45,388 bases of DNA, from contig JAGVMA010000081.1 of assembly GCA_020054095.1 (NCBI GenBank), positions 1 through 45,388 of the forward strand, given 5' to 3'. A model generated the notes under the pieces. The model was not told where the DNA came from and searched no databases. It saw only the letters and a list, made by a program, of their open reading frames with translations. Shown here one piece after another: positions 25,320 through 33,126 of the stretch. The translations under genes and the position numbers were made by a program. Each line of letters starts with the position of its first letter. The first letter of the stretch is position 1. The stretch comes from Bacteroidia bacterium (lineage in GTDB: Bacteria; Bacteroidota; Bacteroidia; JADZBD01).

Positions 25320-26192
25320 ATGAAGAACCAATTATTAAAAATAATTTTCGGCACACATGTAATTGCATTTGTAGCATGCGAAAAAGAAATTACAGTTGAT
25401 TTACCACAGCCCAATACAAAAATTTGTGTGGAAGGAAAAATAGAACCGGGCGTGCCCGCCTTTGTTTATCTCACCAAAAATGCGCCCTACTTTGCCGAAA
25501 CCGATTTGAATGCAATACAACAATATATTGTGAAAAATGCATTTGTAACTATTACAGATGGATATACAACCGATACATTAACCGAAGTTTTTCCTAATCA
25601 AGGTTATTTGTATGCAGCCGATAACATGCTGGGCGTGGTTGGCCGAACATATACCATTACCATTGTAGCAGAAGGAAAAACAATTACTGCAACCACCACC
25701 ATTCCTCAGCCGGTTCCGCTTGATAGTTTGTGGTTTAAAACTGCACTTACTACCAACGATTCTCTTGGCTTTATTTGGGCTACTTTATCCGAGCCGGTAG
25801 GTAGCGGTAATGCCTATCGCTGGTATGCGAAACGAATAAACAAAGACGCTGATTTTGTTCCGCCATTTGGTTCTGTTTTCGATGATAAATTTATTGAAGG
25901 TCAAACATTTGATTTTGCTTATAACCGCGGAGCTGCCCCTAATTCTTCAGCCATTGATGATTCAAATGCAGAGCACGGCTATTTTAAAACAAACGATACT
26001 GTTGTAATCAAATTTTGTGTAATAGACCAAGCTGCGTTTTTATTTTATCGTTCACTCGAAACAGAATTATCAAATAACGGAAATCCATTTGCATCACCTT
26101 CACCGGTAAAAACCAACTTTACTCCCAGGCAAGATGCACTCGGTATTTTTTGTGGCTTTGGAGTATGGACAGATACGCTCATTACACAATAA
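25320..26192 (+). CDS. DUF4249 outer-membrane lipoprotein, partner of the TonB receptor
   Basis: 290 residues. A lipoprotein signal ends in FVAC|EKEITVDLP, so Cys20 is probably lipidated. Conserved DUF4249 features are KICVEGKIEPGVPAFVYLTKN and the NAFVTITDGYTTDTL segment with later GRTYTITIVAEGKTITATTTIPQPVPLDS. Family proteins occur next to TonB receptors with carboxypeptidase-like domains and may bind the imported ligand at the cell surface; function is not established. Five bases separate it from the receptor gene, so they form an operon. Confidence 0.85.
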   Translation: MKNQLLKIIFGTHVIAFVACEKEITVDLPQPNTKICVEGKIEPGVPAFVYLTKNAPYFAETDLNAIQQYIVKNAFVTITDGYTTDTLTEVFPNQGYLYAADNMLGVVGRTYTITIVAEGKTITATTTIPQPVPLDSLWFKTALTTNDSLGFIWATLSEPVGSGNAYRWYAKRINKDADFVPPFGSVFDDKFIEGQTFDFAYNRGAAPNSSAIDDSNAEHGYFKTNDTVVIKFCVIDQAAFLFYRSLETELSNNGNPFASPSPVKTNFTPRQDALGIFCGFGVWTDTLITQ

Positions 26193-26272
26193 TGAAATCT
26201 GATAAAACTATATCTCAATCGTAATCGTAAAATAATACTGAAATTTGTTCGGTCAAGTAAAAAAATAAAACT

Positions 26273-27211
26273 ATGGAAATTGAAAAAGTAAATTGTTTAA
26301 TAATTGGAAGTGGTCCGGCTGGCTACACTGCTGCTATATACGCGGCTCGTGCAGATTTAAAACCCGTAATGTATCAGGGTTTACAACCCGGTGGGCAGTT
26401 AACAATAACTACTGAAGTAGAAAATTATCCGGGCTACCCGAAAGGAACACACGGACCACAAATGATGGAAGACTTTAAAGCTCAAGCGGAGCGTTTTGGT
26501 ACTGATGTGCGCTTTGGCATTGCTACAAAAGTAGATTTTACAGGCCCTATTCACAAAGTGTGGATTGATGATACAAAAGAAATTCATGCCAACACCGTAA
26601 TTATATCTACTGGCGCATCGGCCAAGTGGCTTGGTATAGAAAGTGAACAGCGTCTCAATGGTTTTGGAGTATCGGCATGTGCTGTGTGCGATGGATTTTT
26701 CTTTAGAGGGCAAGATGTGGCAATAGTTGGAGCAGGCGATACTGCAGCTGAAGAAGCAACTTACCTTGCTAAACTTTGTAAAAAAGTATATATGATCATT
26801 CGCAGAGACGAAATGCGTGCTTCCAAAGCAATGCAACACAGGGTGTTAAACACTCCAAACATTGAAGTTATTTGGAATGCCGAAACTAAAGAGATACTTG
26901 GCGAAAACGGAGTTTCGGGGGCATTGATTACTGATATTAAAACCAAGCAAGACAGAAAATTAGATGTTACCGGCTTCTTTGTTGCAATAGGACACACACC
27001 TAATTCACAAATATTTAAAGGCTGGATAAATATGGATGAGCAAGGTTATATTATTACCACACCGGGCACTTCTAAAACTAATGTGGAAGGCGTTTTTGCA
27101 TCGGGCGATGTACAAGATAAAATTTATCGCCAAGCAGTTACCGCTGCCGGTAGTGGTTGCATGGCCGCATTGGATGCCGAACGCTATTTGGCAGCCAAAG
27201 GAATTCACTAA
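26273..27211 (+). CDS. trxB: Thioredoxin-disulfide reductase
   Basis: 312 residues, normal length. FAD-binding GSGPAGYTAAIYAARADL near the N-terminus, redox-active CAVCD (Cys136 and Cys139), NADPH-binding GAGDTAAEEA (153-162) with RRDEMRAS, and the C-terminal FASGDVQDKIYRQAVTAAGSG. It reduces thioredoxin with NADPH in the cytoplasm. A hairpin terminator follows. The 80-bp upstream gap holds AAATTTG but no full promoter match. Confidence 0.96.
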   Translation: MEIEKVNCLIIGSGPAGYTAAIYAARADLKPVMYQGLQPGGQLTITTEVENYPGYPKGTHGPQMMEDFKAQAERFGTDVRFGIATKVDFTGPIHKVWIDDTKEIHANTVIISTGASAKWLGIESEQRLNGFGVSACAVCDGFFFRGQDVAIVGAGDTAAEEATYLAKLCKKVYMIIRRDEMRASKAMQHRVLNTPNIEVIWNAETKEILGENGVSGALITDIKTKQDRKLDVTGFFVAIGHTPNSQIFKGWINMDEQGYIITTPGTSKTNVEGVFASGDVQDKIYRQAVTAAGSGCMAALDAERYLAAKGIH

Positions 27212-27246
27212 AACTTAATCTGTTTTTTGCAATTTTTTGAGATAGT

Positions 27247-27276
27247 AAAAGGGGAACGCTTTTCCCCCTTTTTTTT
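27247..27276 (+). terminator. Hairpin terminator after trxB
   Basis: AAAAGGGGAA, loop CGCT, TTTCCCCCTTTTTTTT: a G/C stem with one extra C and a run of eight T. Confidence 0.8.
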
Positions 27277-27291
27277 CTAAATTTGCTAACC

Positions 27292-28008
27292 TTGAAAAAC
27301 TCCCTATTCATATCGGCATTATTTTTTAGTCTATTGTCGTTTGCACAAGTTAAGCAGGCCGATACCTATAAGATGATAAAATACGACTCGTCTTATGGCA
27401 TTACCATGTACGAGAAACTAAACTTTTATCTCGGTGGCGATTCAGTTAGGTACGATAAAAAAGGATATTCCGCCAGCGGATGGTACGAAGATTATTACGA
27501 TGGCGGTCAAGTGCTACACAAAGGTTATTACGTGGAAGGACATTTAAAGGTTTACAAAAATTTTTATGAGCATGGTCAATTGGAGCGCGAGTTTAAAAGC
27601 GAATTTAATAAAGCAACGCTCAGTACATTTTTCGGGAATGGCAAACCACATGCTCAAATAGAATATTTAGCAGGTAATGTTATAAAAGAAACTGATTATT
27701 TTGAAAACGGACAAATAGAGTTTACTGAAGAATATGATAAAGATGGCGTTTATATTAAACGTGAGTTTTATTACGAAAACGGTAAACCACAATCTATACT
27801 TGCGTTGGTAGATGCAAAAAAGAAATTGTTTTCGAGTAAAGAATATTTTGTCAACGGAAACATTAAAGAAGAAGGTCAGATTCATTACAGCAAAGCAATA
27901 GGCGATTTTCAGAAAGAAGGAAAATGGCTTGTATATAACGAGCAAGGCAAGGTAGTTGCCGAACAGTTTTTCTCTAAAGGCGAAATGTCTAACGAAAATA
28001 AATTTTAG
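27292..28008 (+). CDS. Secreted MORN-like (YwqK-type) repeat protein, TTG start
   Basis: 238 residues from the TTG at 27292, chosen because (M)KNSLFISALFFSLLSFAQ is a compact signal peptide; a TTG at 27283 is the alternative, and no in-frame ATG lies near. The body holds seven or eight short repeats of the MORN/YwqK kind: YYDGGQVLHKGYYVEGHLK, FYEHGQLEREF, FFGNGKPHAQIEY, YFENGQIEFTEEYDKDG, YYENGKPQS, YFVNGNIKEEG. Such repeats form a beta-sheet. A true antitoxin role is doubtful given the signal peptide; the function is unknown. A -7 box TAAATTTG (27278-27285) overlaps the upstream TTG codon and the end of the trxB terminator. Pyrophosphatase follows after 16 bp. Confidence 0.75.
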   Translation: MKNSLFISALFFSLLSFAQVKQADTYKMIKYDSSYGITMYEKLNFYLGGDSVRYDKKGYSASGWYEDYYDGGQVLHKGYYVEGHLKVYKNFYEHGQLEREFKSEFNKATLSTFFGNGKPHAQIEYLAGNVIKETDYFENGQIEFTEEYDKDGVYIKREFYYENGKPQSILALVDAKKKLFSSKEYFVNGNIKEEGQIHYSKAIGDFQKEGKWLVYNEQGKVVAEQFFSKGEMSNENKF

Positions 28009-28024
28009 TTAGCATTTTTTTCAG

Positions 28025-28636
28025 ATGGTATCAAAACACAAATCTCATCCATGGCACGGTGTAAGTATTGGAGATGGCTCGCCAAATGTGGTAAATGCTT
28101 TTATAGAGATTGTTCCTACAGATACTGTGAAGTATGAAATTGACAAGGCGAGCGGCTATTTAAAAATTGACCGCCCTCAAAAATTTTCAAATGTTGTTCC
28201 TGCGCTATATGGTTTTATTCCGCAAACTTATTGCATGGAAAAAGTAGCAGAGCTTGCATCGCAAACAATAGGTAAAACAATTGCTAAAGGCGATGCTGAC
28301 CCATTGGACATTTGTGTTTTAAGTGAACACACTATTGCTCATGGCGATATTTTATTGAAGGCAATTCCGATAGGTGGTTTTTGTTTGATTGATAAAGGCG
28401 AAGCCGATGATAAAATTATTGCTGTAATGAAAGGCGATGAATTTTATGAACAATGGAAAGATATTACTGATTGTCCTCAATCGTTCATTAATCGCTTAAG
28501 GCATTATTTTCTTACCTATAAAAATTTGCCCGGTGAAAAAACAACTTGCGAAATTGCATCTGTTTACGAAACTGCTCACGCTTTAAAAGTAATTGAAGCA
28601 GCAACTGCCGATTACAAAAATTACTTTAATCAGTAA
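28025..28636 (+). CDS. ppa: Family I inorganic pyrophosphatase
   Basis: 203 residues. Conserved features are FIEIVPTDTVKYEIDKASG, LYGFIPQTYC and the metal-binding DADPLDICVL (Asp90, Asp92, Asp95). The enzyme splits pyrophosphate to two phosphates and pulls biosynthetic reactions forward; cytoplasmic. It is 16 bp after the MORN-like gene in the same direction. Its 3' end overlaps the convergent PD40 gene by 11 bp. Confidence 0.94.
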   Translation: MVSKHKSHPWHGVSIGDGSPNVVNAFIEIVPTDTVKYEIDKASGYLKIDRPQKFSNVVPALYGFIPQTYCMEKVAELASQTIGKTIAKGDADPLDICVLSEHTIAHGDILLKAIPIGGFCLIDKGEADDKIIAVMKGDEFYEQWKDITDCPQSFINRLRHYFLTYKNLPGEKTTCEIASVYETAHALKVIEAATADYKNYFNQ

Positions 28637-29681
28637 AAGTTACAATCACCGTGTAGCCAACTAAACCAAGTGGCTTTACCATTATGCCTCCATAGAAAGT
28701 GTTATCATTAATAAAACTTACACAGCCAGCCAGGCGATAATGATTTACAGAATGAGGATGGTTTTTTACATTCATATACGTTAGTCTATTATTGTTTGTG
28801 CCATCTGTATTCATTATCCACCAGTCTGCGCCTTGTATTTCAAACGAAAAAATTTTGCAATCTCGTCCGGTCATATAAACTAATTTCTTTCCATCTGGAG
28901 TAAAAGTGGGTGCTTGCGAAAAACTCTCGGTGGTTAATTTTTTTATTTCGCCAGTTTTTATATTTAATGTATAAATAGGTGTAGCGAACAAATTTTTTGA
29001 CTCGAAGGTGCTATAGAAGGAAATGGTGTTATTGTCCTGAGAAATGCCATCTACTTCATTTGCAGCTAATACACTTCCCGGCTGAAAAGTTTTTATGTTT
29101 TCAAATCGAGGAACTGTGTCAAAAATAAATTCAGCTAATTTTATTACGTAAGCGCCTGCGGCTAAATTCATATCAGTAAATTTTGGAGCTTTTATTCGTT
29201 CGCTCCATGCAAACAAACTGCCATCGGCAGAAATTGCACTATGTATAATGCCACAGTTATAATTGTTTTTTGTGTCAACTAACTTCCACGCTTTTGTGCC
29301 ATCGCGTTTAACAAGCCATAAATCTGTATATGCACCATATCCTGGCGTGGCGTCAACAGGTTTTCGTCTATGTCCTTTTTCTTTTACGTATTCTTCTTTT
29401 TCAACATAGCAAAATAAATATTCACCAGATGGGTGCCACTCTTCTGCCCACTGTTGTCTTTCGTTGCTCCATTCGCTACAGGTGAGTTTTTTTTCGTTGT
29501 TACCTAGTGAGTCAGAAATGTAAATGCAATAATTACCTTTTTTATCGGGCTTGTTGTATGCAACTGATTTGGTTACTACATTGTATATAGCACCCATAGC
29601 ACTATCTTTCCACAATGTGATGGTAACTTTTTGAGCATTTAATACTGAACTAAAAAAAAATAATGCAAGGATTCTTTTCAT
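28626..29681 (-). CDS. Secreted TolB/PD40-type beta-propeller protein
   Basis: 351 residues with a signal peptide (MKRILALFFFSSVLNAQ). Propeller blade motifs are seen: CIYISDSLGNNEKKLT, AEEWHPSGEYLFCYV, TDLWLVKRDGTKAWKLVD, FTPDGKKLVYMTG and DWWIMNTDGTNNNRLTYMN. PD40 repeats occur in TolB and in many Bacteroidota periplasmic proteins; the exact function is unknown. It shares direction and close spacing with the DUF4159 and rsmE genes (9-bp gap) and overlaps ppa at its end. Confidence 0.82.
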   Translation of the reverse strand: MKRILALFFFSSVLNAQKVTITLWKDSAMGAIYNVVTKSVAYNKPDKKGNYCIYISDSLGNNEKKLTCSEWSNERQQWAEEWHPSGEYLFCYVEKEEYVKEKGHRRKPVDATPGYGAYTDLWLVKRDGTKAWKLVDTKNNYNCGIIHSAISADGSLFAWSERIKAPKFTDMNLAAGAYVIKLAEFIFDTVPRFENIKTFQPGSVLAANEVDGISQDNNTISFYSTFESKNLFATPIYTLNIKTGEIKKLTTESFSQAPTFTPDGKKLVYMTGRDCKIFSFEIQGADWWIMNTDGTNNNRLTYMNVKNHPHSVNHYRLAGCVSFINDNTFYGGIMVKPLGLVGYTVIVTFTD

Positions 29682-29690
29682 GCAATTGTA

Positions 29691-30377
29691 CTACTTGTTT
29701 TCGCCACCCATTAAAACGTATTGTAACATATTAGCGCCAAATTTCAACGCCTGTTGATGTTTCTCTGGAGAATCTTTGTGTACTTCCGGGCTTTCCCAGC
29801 CATCGCCAAGGTCGCATTCGAAATCGTAAAAACATACAAGACGGCCATTGTAAATCAGTCCTAAGCCCTGTGGGCGTTTATCATCATGCTCGTGAATTTT
29901 TGGTAAGCCATTTGCGAAATCAAATTTTTGGTGATAAATGGGGTGCGAGTAGGGCAGTTCAACAAAAACAAGTTCAGGAAATATTTTTTTTATTTGCGGC
30001 CTTATAAATTTATCCATTCCGTAATTGTCGGATATATGCAAAAAGCCACCGGCAATTAAATATTTCCGGAGGTTTTCTGTTTCTTGAGAGTTGAAAATTA
30101 CATTACCATGCCCGGTCATGTGTATAAATGGGTAGTTATAAATTTCCATACTGCCTGCATCAACTATGGCTTGTTCTTCATCAATACTTGTGTTTAAATT
30201 GAGGTTGCAAAATTTTATAAGATTTGGCAGCGATGTTTCTAAATTGGCATACCAGTCGCCACCGCCATTGTATTTTAATAATGCAATTTTATAAGTTGCA
30301 GTTGGTGAAAAAGAGCAGAAAGTAAAAACTGAAAATAGTGTAAAAGCAAGTAGCTTTTGTACGCTTAATTTATTCAT
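29691..30377 (-). CDS. Secreted DUF4159 protein
   Basis: 228 residues. Signal peptide-like start (LLAFTLFSVFTFCSF). The DUF4159 pattern is visible: ALLKYNGGGDWYANLETSLPNL, YPFIHMTGHGNVIFN, LRKYLIAGGFLHISDNYG, and VFVELPYSHPIYHQ. The fold is related to class I glutamine-amidotransferase-like domains; no function is established. It overlaps the rsmE end by 8 bp and precedes the PD40 gene by 9 bp. Confidence 0.82.
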   Translation of the reverse strand: MNKLSVQKLLAFTLFSVFTFCSFSPTATYKIALLKYNGGGDWYANLETSLPNLIKFCNLNLNTSIDEEQAIVDAGSMEIYNYPFIHMTGHGNVIFNSQETENLRKYLIAGGFLHISDNYGMDKFIRPQIKKIFPELVFVELPYSHPIYHQKFDFANGLPKIHEHDDKRPQGLGLIYNGRLVCFYDFECDLGDGWESPEVHKDSPEKHQQALKFGANMLQYVLMGGENK

Positions 30378-31068
30378 TAATCAAATTTACAATATTACAT
30401 GCTACAATTGCAGCTGTTTCTGTTCTTAGTCTTGAATTGCCTAAACTTACAGGTGCAAATCCGTGTTTTATTGCATTTGCTATTTCTTGTTCAGTAAAAT
30501 CTCCTTCGGGGCCAATTAATATCGAAGCATTACTGTTTGCTTTATATTCATTTTTAAAATTTTTTCGTTCAGTCTCTCTGCAGTGCGCTATGAATTTATT
30601 TTCGCTATAATTCATTTCTATAAAGTCAGAAAATGGAATGAGCGAATTCAGTTTTGGCAGCGTAGCTCTTTGTGATTGTTTTACTGCTGATAGTATTACT
30701 TTGTTTAGTCGATCGGTTTTTACAGTTGTCCGCTCCGAGTTGTTGCAACATATTAAACTAATTTCATCTATTCCTATTTCCACCGCTTTTTCAATAAACC
30801 ATTCGGTACGTTCAATGTTTTTTGTTGGTGCTATTGCTATGTGTGAATAGTAGTTTCTTTTATCTTCTGAAAGTAAATTTGCAATTTCAAGTTCGGTTTT
30901 TTTTGCATTCGCTATTTTAATTATGGCAATATAAAAAGTTCCTTTTCCATCAATAACTGTAATTGTATCGCCTTCATTTTTTCTTAAAACGCGTATGCAA
31001 TGGGCAGATTCTTCTTCGCCAAGAGTAATTGAATTGCCACTAATCTGGTTTGAATAAAATAATTGCAT
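30370..31068 (-). CDS. rsmE: 16S rRNA (uracil1498-N3)-methyltransferase
   Basis: 232 residues, normal for RsmE. The N-terminal PUA-like part holds HCIRVLRKNEGDTITVIDG. The SPOUT part has IAIAPTKNIERTEWFIEKAVEIG, the STRS-like NNSERTTVK stretch, and the knot GPEGDFTEQEI ... SLGNSRLRTETAA. It methylates U1498 in the decoding region with SAM. First gene of a three-gene minus-strand cluster. Confidence 0.95.
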   Translation of the reverse strand: MQLFYSNQISGNSITLGEEESAHCIRVLRKNEGDTITVIDGKGTFYIAIIKIANAKKTELEIANLLSEDKRNYYSHIAIAPTKNIERTEWFIEKAVEIGIDEISLICCNNSERTTVKTDRLNKVILSAVKQSQRATLPKLNSLIPFSDFIEMNYSENKFIAHCRETERKNFKNEYKANSNASILIGPEGDFTEQEIANAIKHGFAPVSLGNSRLRTETAAIVACNIVNLINE

Positions 31069-31098
31069 TTAACAAATATGCGAACTGTAAACAGAAAT

Positions 31099-31137
31099 AA
31101 CAAAAAAGCCCCGCTTTAAAGGCGAGGCTTTTTTGTT
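31099..31137 (-). terminator. Hairpin terminator after the 605-residue T9SS gene
   Basis: AACAAAAAAGCC (31099-31110) pairs with GGCTTTTTTGTT (31126-31137), with a further CGC/GCG pairing after one mismatch and loop TTTAAAG. T-rich on both sides. Confidence 0.85.
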
Positions 31138-31152
31138 AAAATTTAGAGTTGA

Positions 31153-32970
31153 TTACTCAACAATCATTTTCTTGCTAACTGAGAAACCACCGGCAGTAAC
31201 AGTATAGAAGTAAACACCTTTGCTGTAATTAGCAGCATTGATAGTTACTAAGTTGTTACCTGCAGTAAGTTCGTTAGAAACAACAGAAATCACTTCACCT
31301 AAAATGTTAGTTACGCTAATTGTAACTTGAGCAGATTTAGTCATGTTGATTTCAATTTGTGTATTTCCGTTAGTTGGGTTAGGCATGTTTTGACCTACAT
31401 AGAACAAGTTGTTCTTTGTTTCGTTAACACCAATAATTTGGTTGTCGCATATAGAGGCATTGTGCAAGTAGAAATAATCAACAGGAGTTGTAGGGTCTGT
31501 ACCAGTTTGTATTTTTTGGTATGCAGCAGGTATTACCCAGCAGTTATTGGGAGCAGGTAATGCATATTGAGAAACCACACCAAAATTTACGGCCCCTTCG
31601 TCACATGTACCTACTGTGGTATTTACAACTGTACTGTAGTTATTGTTTGTAGTGTTAAAACCAATTAACAGTTGGTTAGGGTTTACGTTGCCAGCACCAG
31701 GGAATAAGTTAGTGTCTGTATCAAACCATGAGAAGAACATTCTATCGCCAGCCCAGTTTGTACAAACTTGCGGACGGCTATCTTCGCTCACGTTTTGAGT
31801 TCCAACGAAAGTACCTCTGAAAGTCATTGGTTTGCCTAATAAAGTAGCATTGTAAACACCTGAAGTGGAAGTGCTTCTGATGTGGAAAATACCCCAGCTG
31901 CCTGGATTTGATGCGATAGAGAAACCATCAGCTGATCCGCCAATAGCAAGAACCATGTGAAGCATGCCGGCAGCATCAACAGAACAATCAACTTCGAAAC
32001 CCGTAGTATAAGATGTGCCTAGGTTTAAGATTGGCTCAATGAAAGATTGGTTATCTAAGTCAACTCTTTCTGGTGCGTTCCAACTATTTCCACCGTTAGT
32101 TGTTTTCCAAACGATTGGGTATAGGCTAGAGTCAGCTTGGAAAGTATAGCTGTCGTGACCAAGAGCTACGATATAACCAGTTTGTCCATCAGGAGAAAAA
32201 GCAACAGAAAGTGCAGATAACTGTTTTGCACCACCTAAGTTAACGCTCATAGGCGCGAATAAACGCTGAGTTGTGTAATCGTAATCCATGTTTGTAGTGT
32301 TCCAAACACCTTTACGCAAATAAATTGTGTCAGTATAGTCTGTACCATCAAAACTAAAGTCAACAATCCAGTTAACGCCTTGCTCTGTCTGATACATAGA
32401 ATATGGAATCAAACCAGTTAAGCCGTTTGAAAACAAATCTAAGTTTTGAACACCGGCACCAGTAGTAAGAGGTGCTGAACCGCGACCATAAGCTACCCAA
32501 TTGGTACCATCCGTAACTGCACCGTGCACAGAAACAAATGCGTTAGCAGGTATTGTGTTACCTGTTGGGTTATATATTGTTCCTTGTGGGTAACGACCTC
32601 GCTGTGAAGTAGAACCGGTAAACGCAGGCCCGAAATTACGTGTAAAAGATGTTCCTCCGTTTGTAGAAAAATCATACATATAATCATTACTTCCCGGGTT
32701 GCCTCTGTGTACTAAGATGATAGAGTTAAGGTTTGGGTCAGCGTAAATGATACTGCGTGAGGATCTTGTGTAACCACCAAAAGCGTTAACTGCGCCTCCT
32801 AAAGAGTCGCAAGTAGAAACAGTTTGAGTGTTGTCAGGTGTTGTGTTTTTTTGGTTAACGTTTTCTAATTCGTTAACGAAAAGAGGTGGTCTTTTCATAA
32901 CATATTTGCCATTTTGTGCAAATGTTACACTGGCAAACGCTAAAGCCACAAATAGTAGTGATTTTTTCAT
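31153..32970 (-). CDS. Secreted T9SS type A protein, exo-alpha-sialidase/BNR-like body
   Basis: 605 residues from the ATG at 32970, where MKKSLLFVALAFASVTFAQ is a signal peptide; the frame extends 9 codons upstream. The body has FSTNGGTSFTRNF, TTNGGNSWNAPERVDL and similar Asp/Ser-box-like motifs, so a BNR/sialidase-like beta propeller is possible. The end (NLFYVGQNMPNPTNGNTQIE ... GVYFYTVTAGGFSVSKKMIVE) is a type A sorting domain. Asn codons near the start are mostly AAC, unlike the AAT of neighbours, which suggests high expression. The gene has its own promoter and terminator. Confidence 0.82.
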   Translation of the reverse strand: MKKSLLFVALAFASVTFAQNGKYVMKRPPLFVNELENVNQKNTTPDNTQTVSTCDSLGGAVNAFGGYTRSSRSIIYADPNLNSIILVHRGNPGSNDYMYDFSTNGGTSFTRNFGPAFTGSTSQRGRYPQGTIYNPTGNTIPANAFVSVHGAVTDGTNWVAYGRGSAPLTTGAGVQNLDLFSNGLTGLIPYSMYQTEQGVNWIVDFSFDGTDYTDTIYLRKGVWNTTNMDYDYTTQRLFAPMSVNLGGAKQLSALSVAFSPDGQTGYIVALGHDSYTFQADSSLYPIVWKTTNGGNSWNAPERVDLDNQSFIEPILNLGTSYTTGFEVDCSVDAAGMLHMVLAIGGSADGFSIASNPGSWGIFHIRSTSTSGVYNATLLGKPMTFRGTFVGTQNVSEDSRPQVCTNWAGDRMFFSWFDTDTNLFPGAGNVNPNQLLIGFNTTNNNYSTVVNTTVGTCDEGAVNFGVVSQYALPAPNNCWVIPAAYQKIQTGTDPTTPVDYFYLHNASICDNQIIGVNETKNNLFYVGQNMPNPTNGNTQIEINMTKSAQVTISVTNILGEVISVVSNELTAGNNLVTINAANYSKGVYFYTVTAGGFSVSKKMIVE

Positions 32971-33019
32971 TTTGTTTTTATTGGTTTGGTTAGACAATTG
33001 TTTGTTTTTTATAGACGAG

Positions 33020-33050
33020 CAAAAGTAATTAAAGGATTTGTATTAGCCAA
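33020..33050 (-). promoter_or_regulatory. Promoter of the 605-residue T9SS gene
   Basis: On the minus strand TTG (33050-33048), 20-bp spacer, TACTTTTG (33027-33020), exact TAnnTTTG. About 50 bp leader before the ATG at 32970. Confidence 0.6.
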
Positions 33051-33126
33051 CTTAATTTTAAACAAATATTAACACCAAAATTTCTCACATATTAATGGTC
33101 AGGAGCAGGGTTTTGTATTTAGTTGT

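Noticed and set aside
26399-26839. 146-residue frame antisense to trxB
   Set aside because: TrxB has all family motifs in the other frame.
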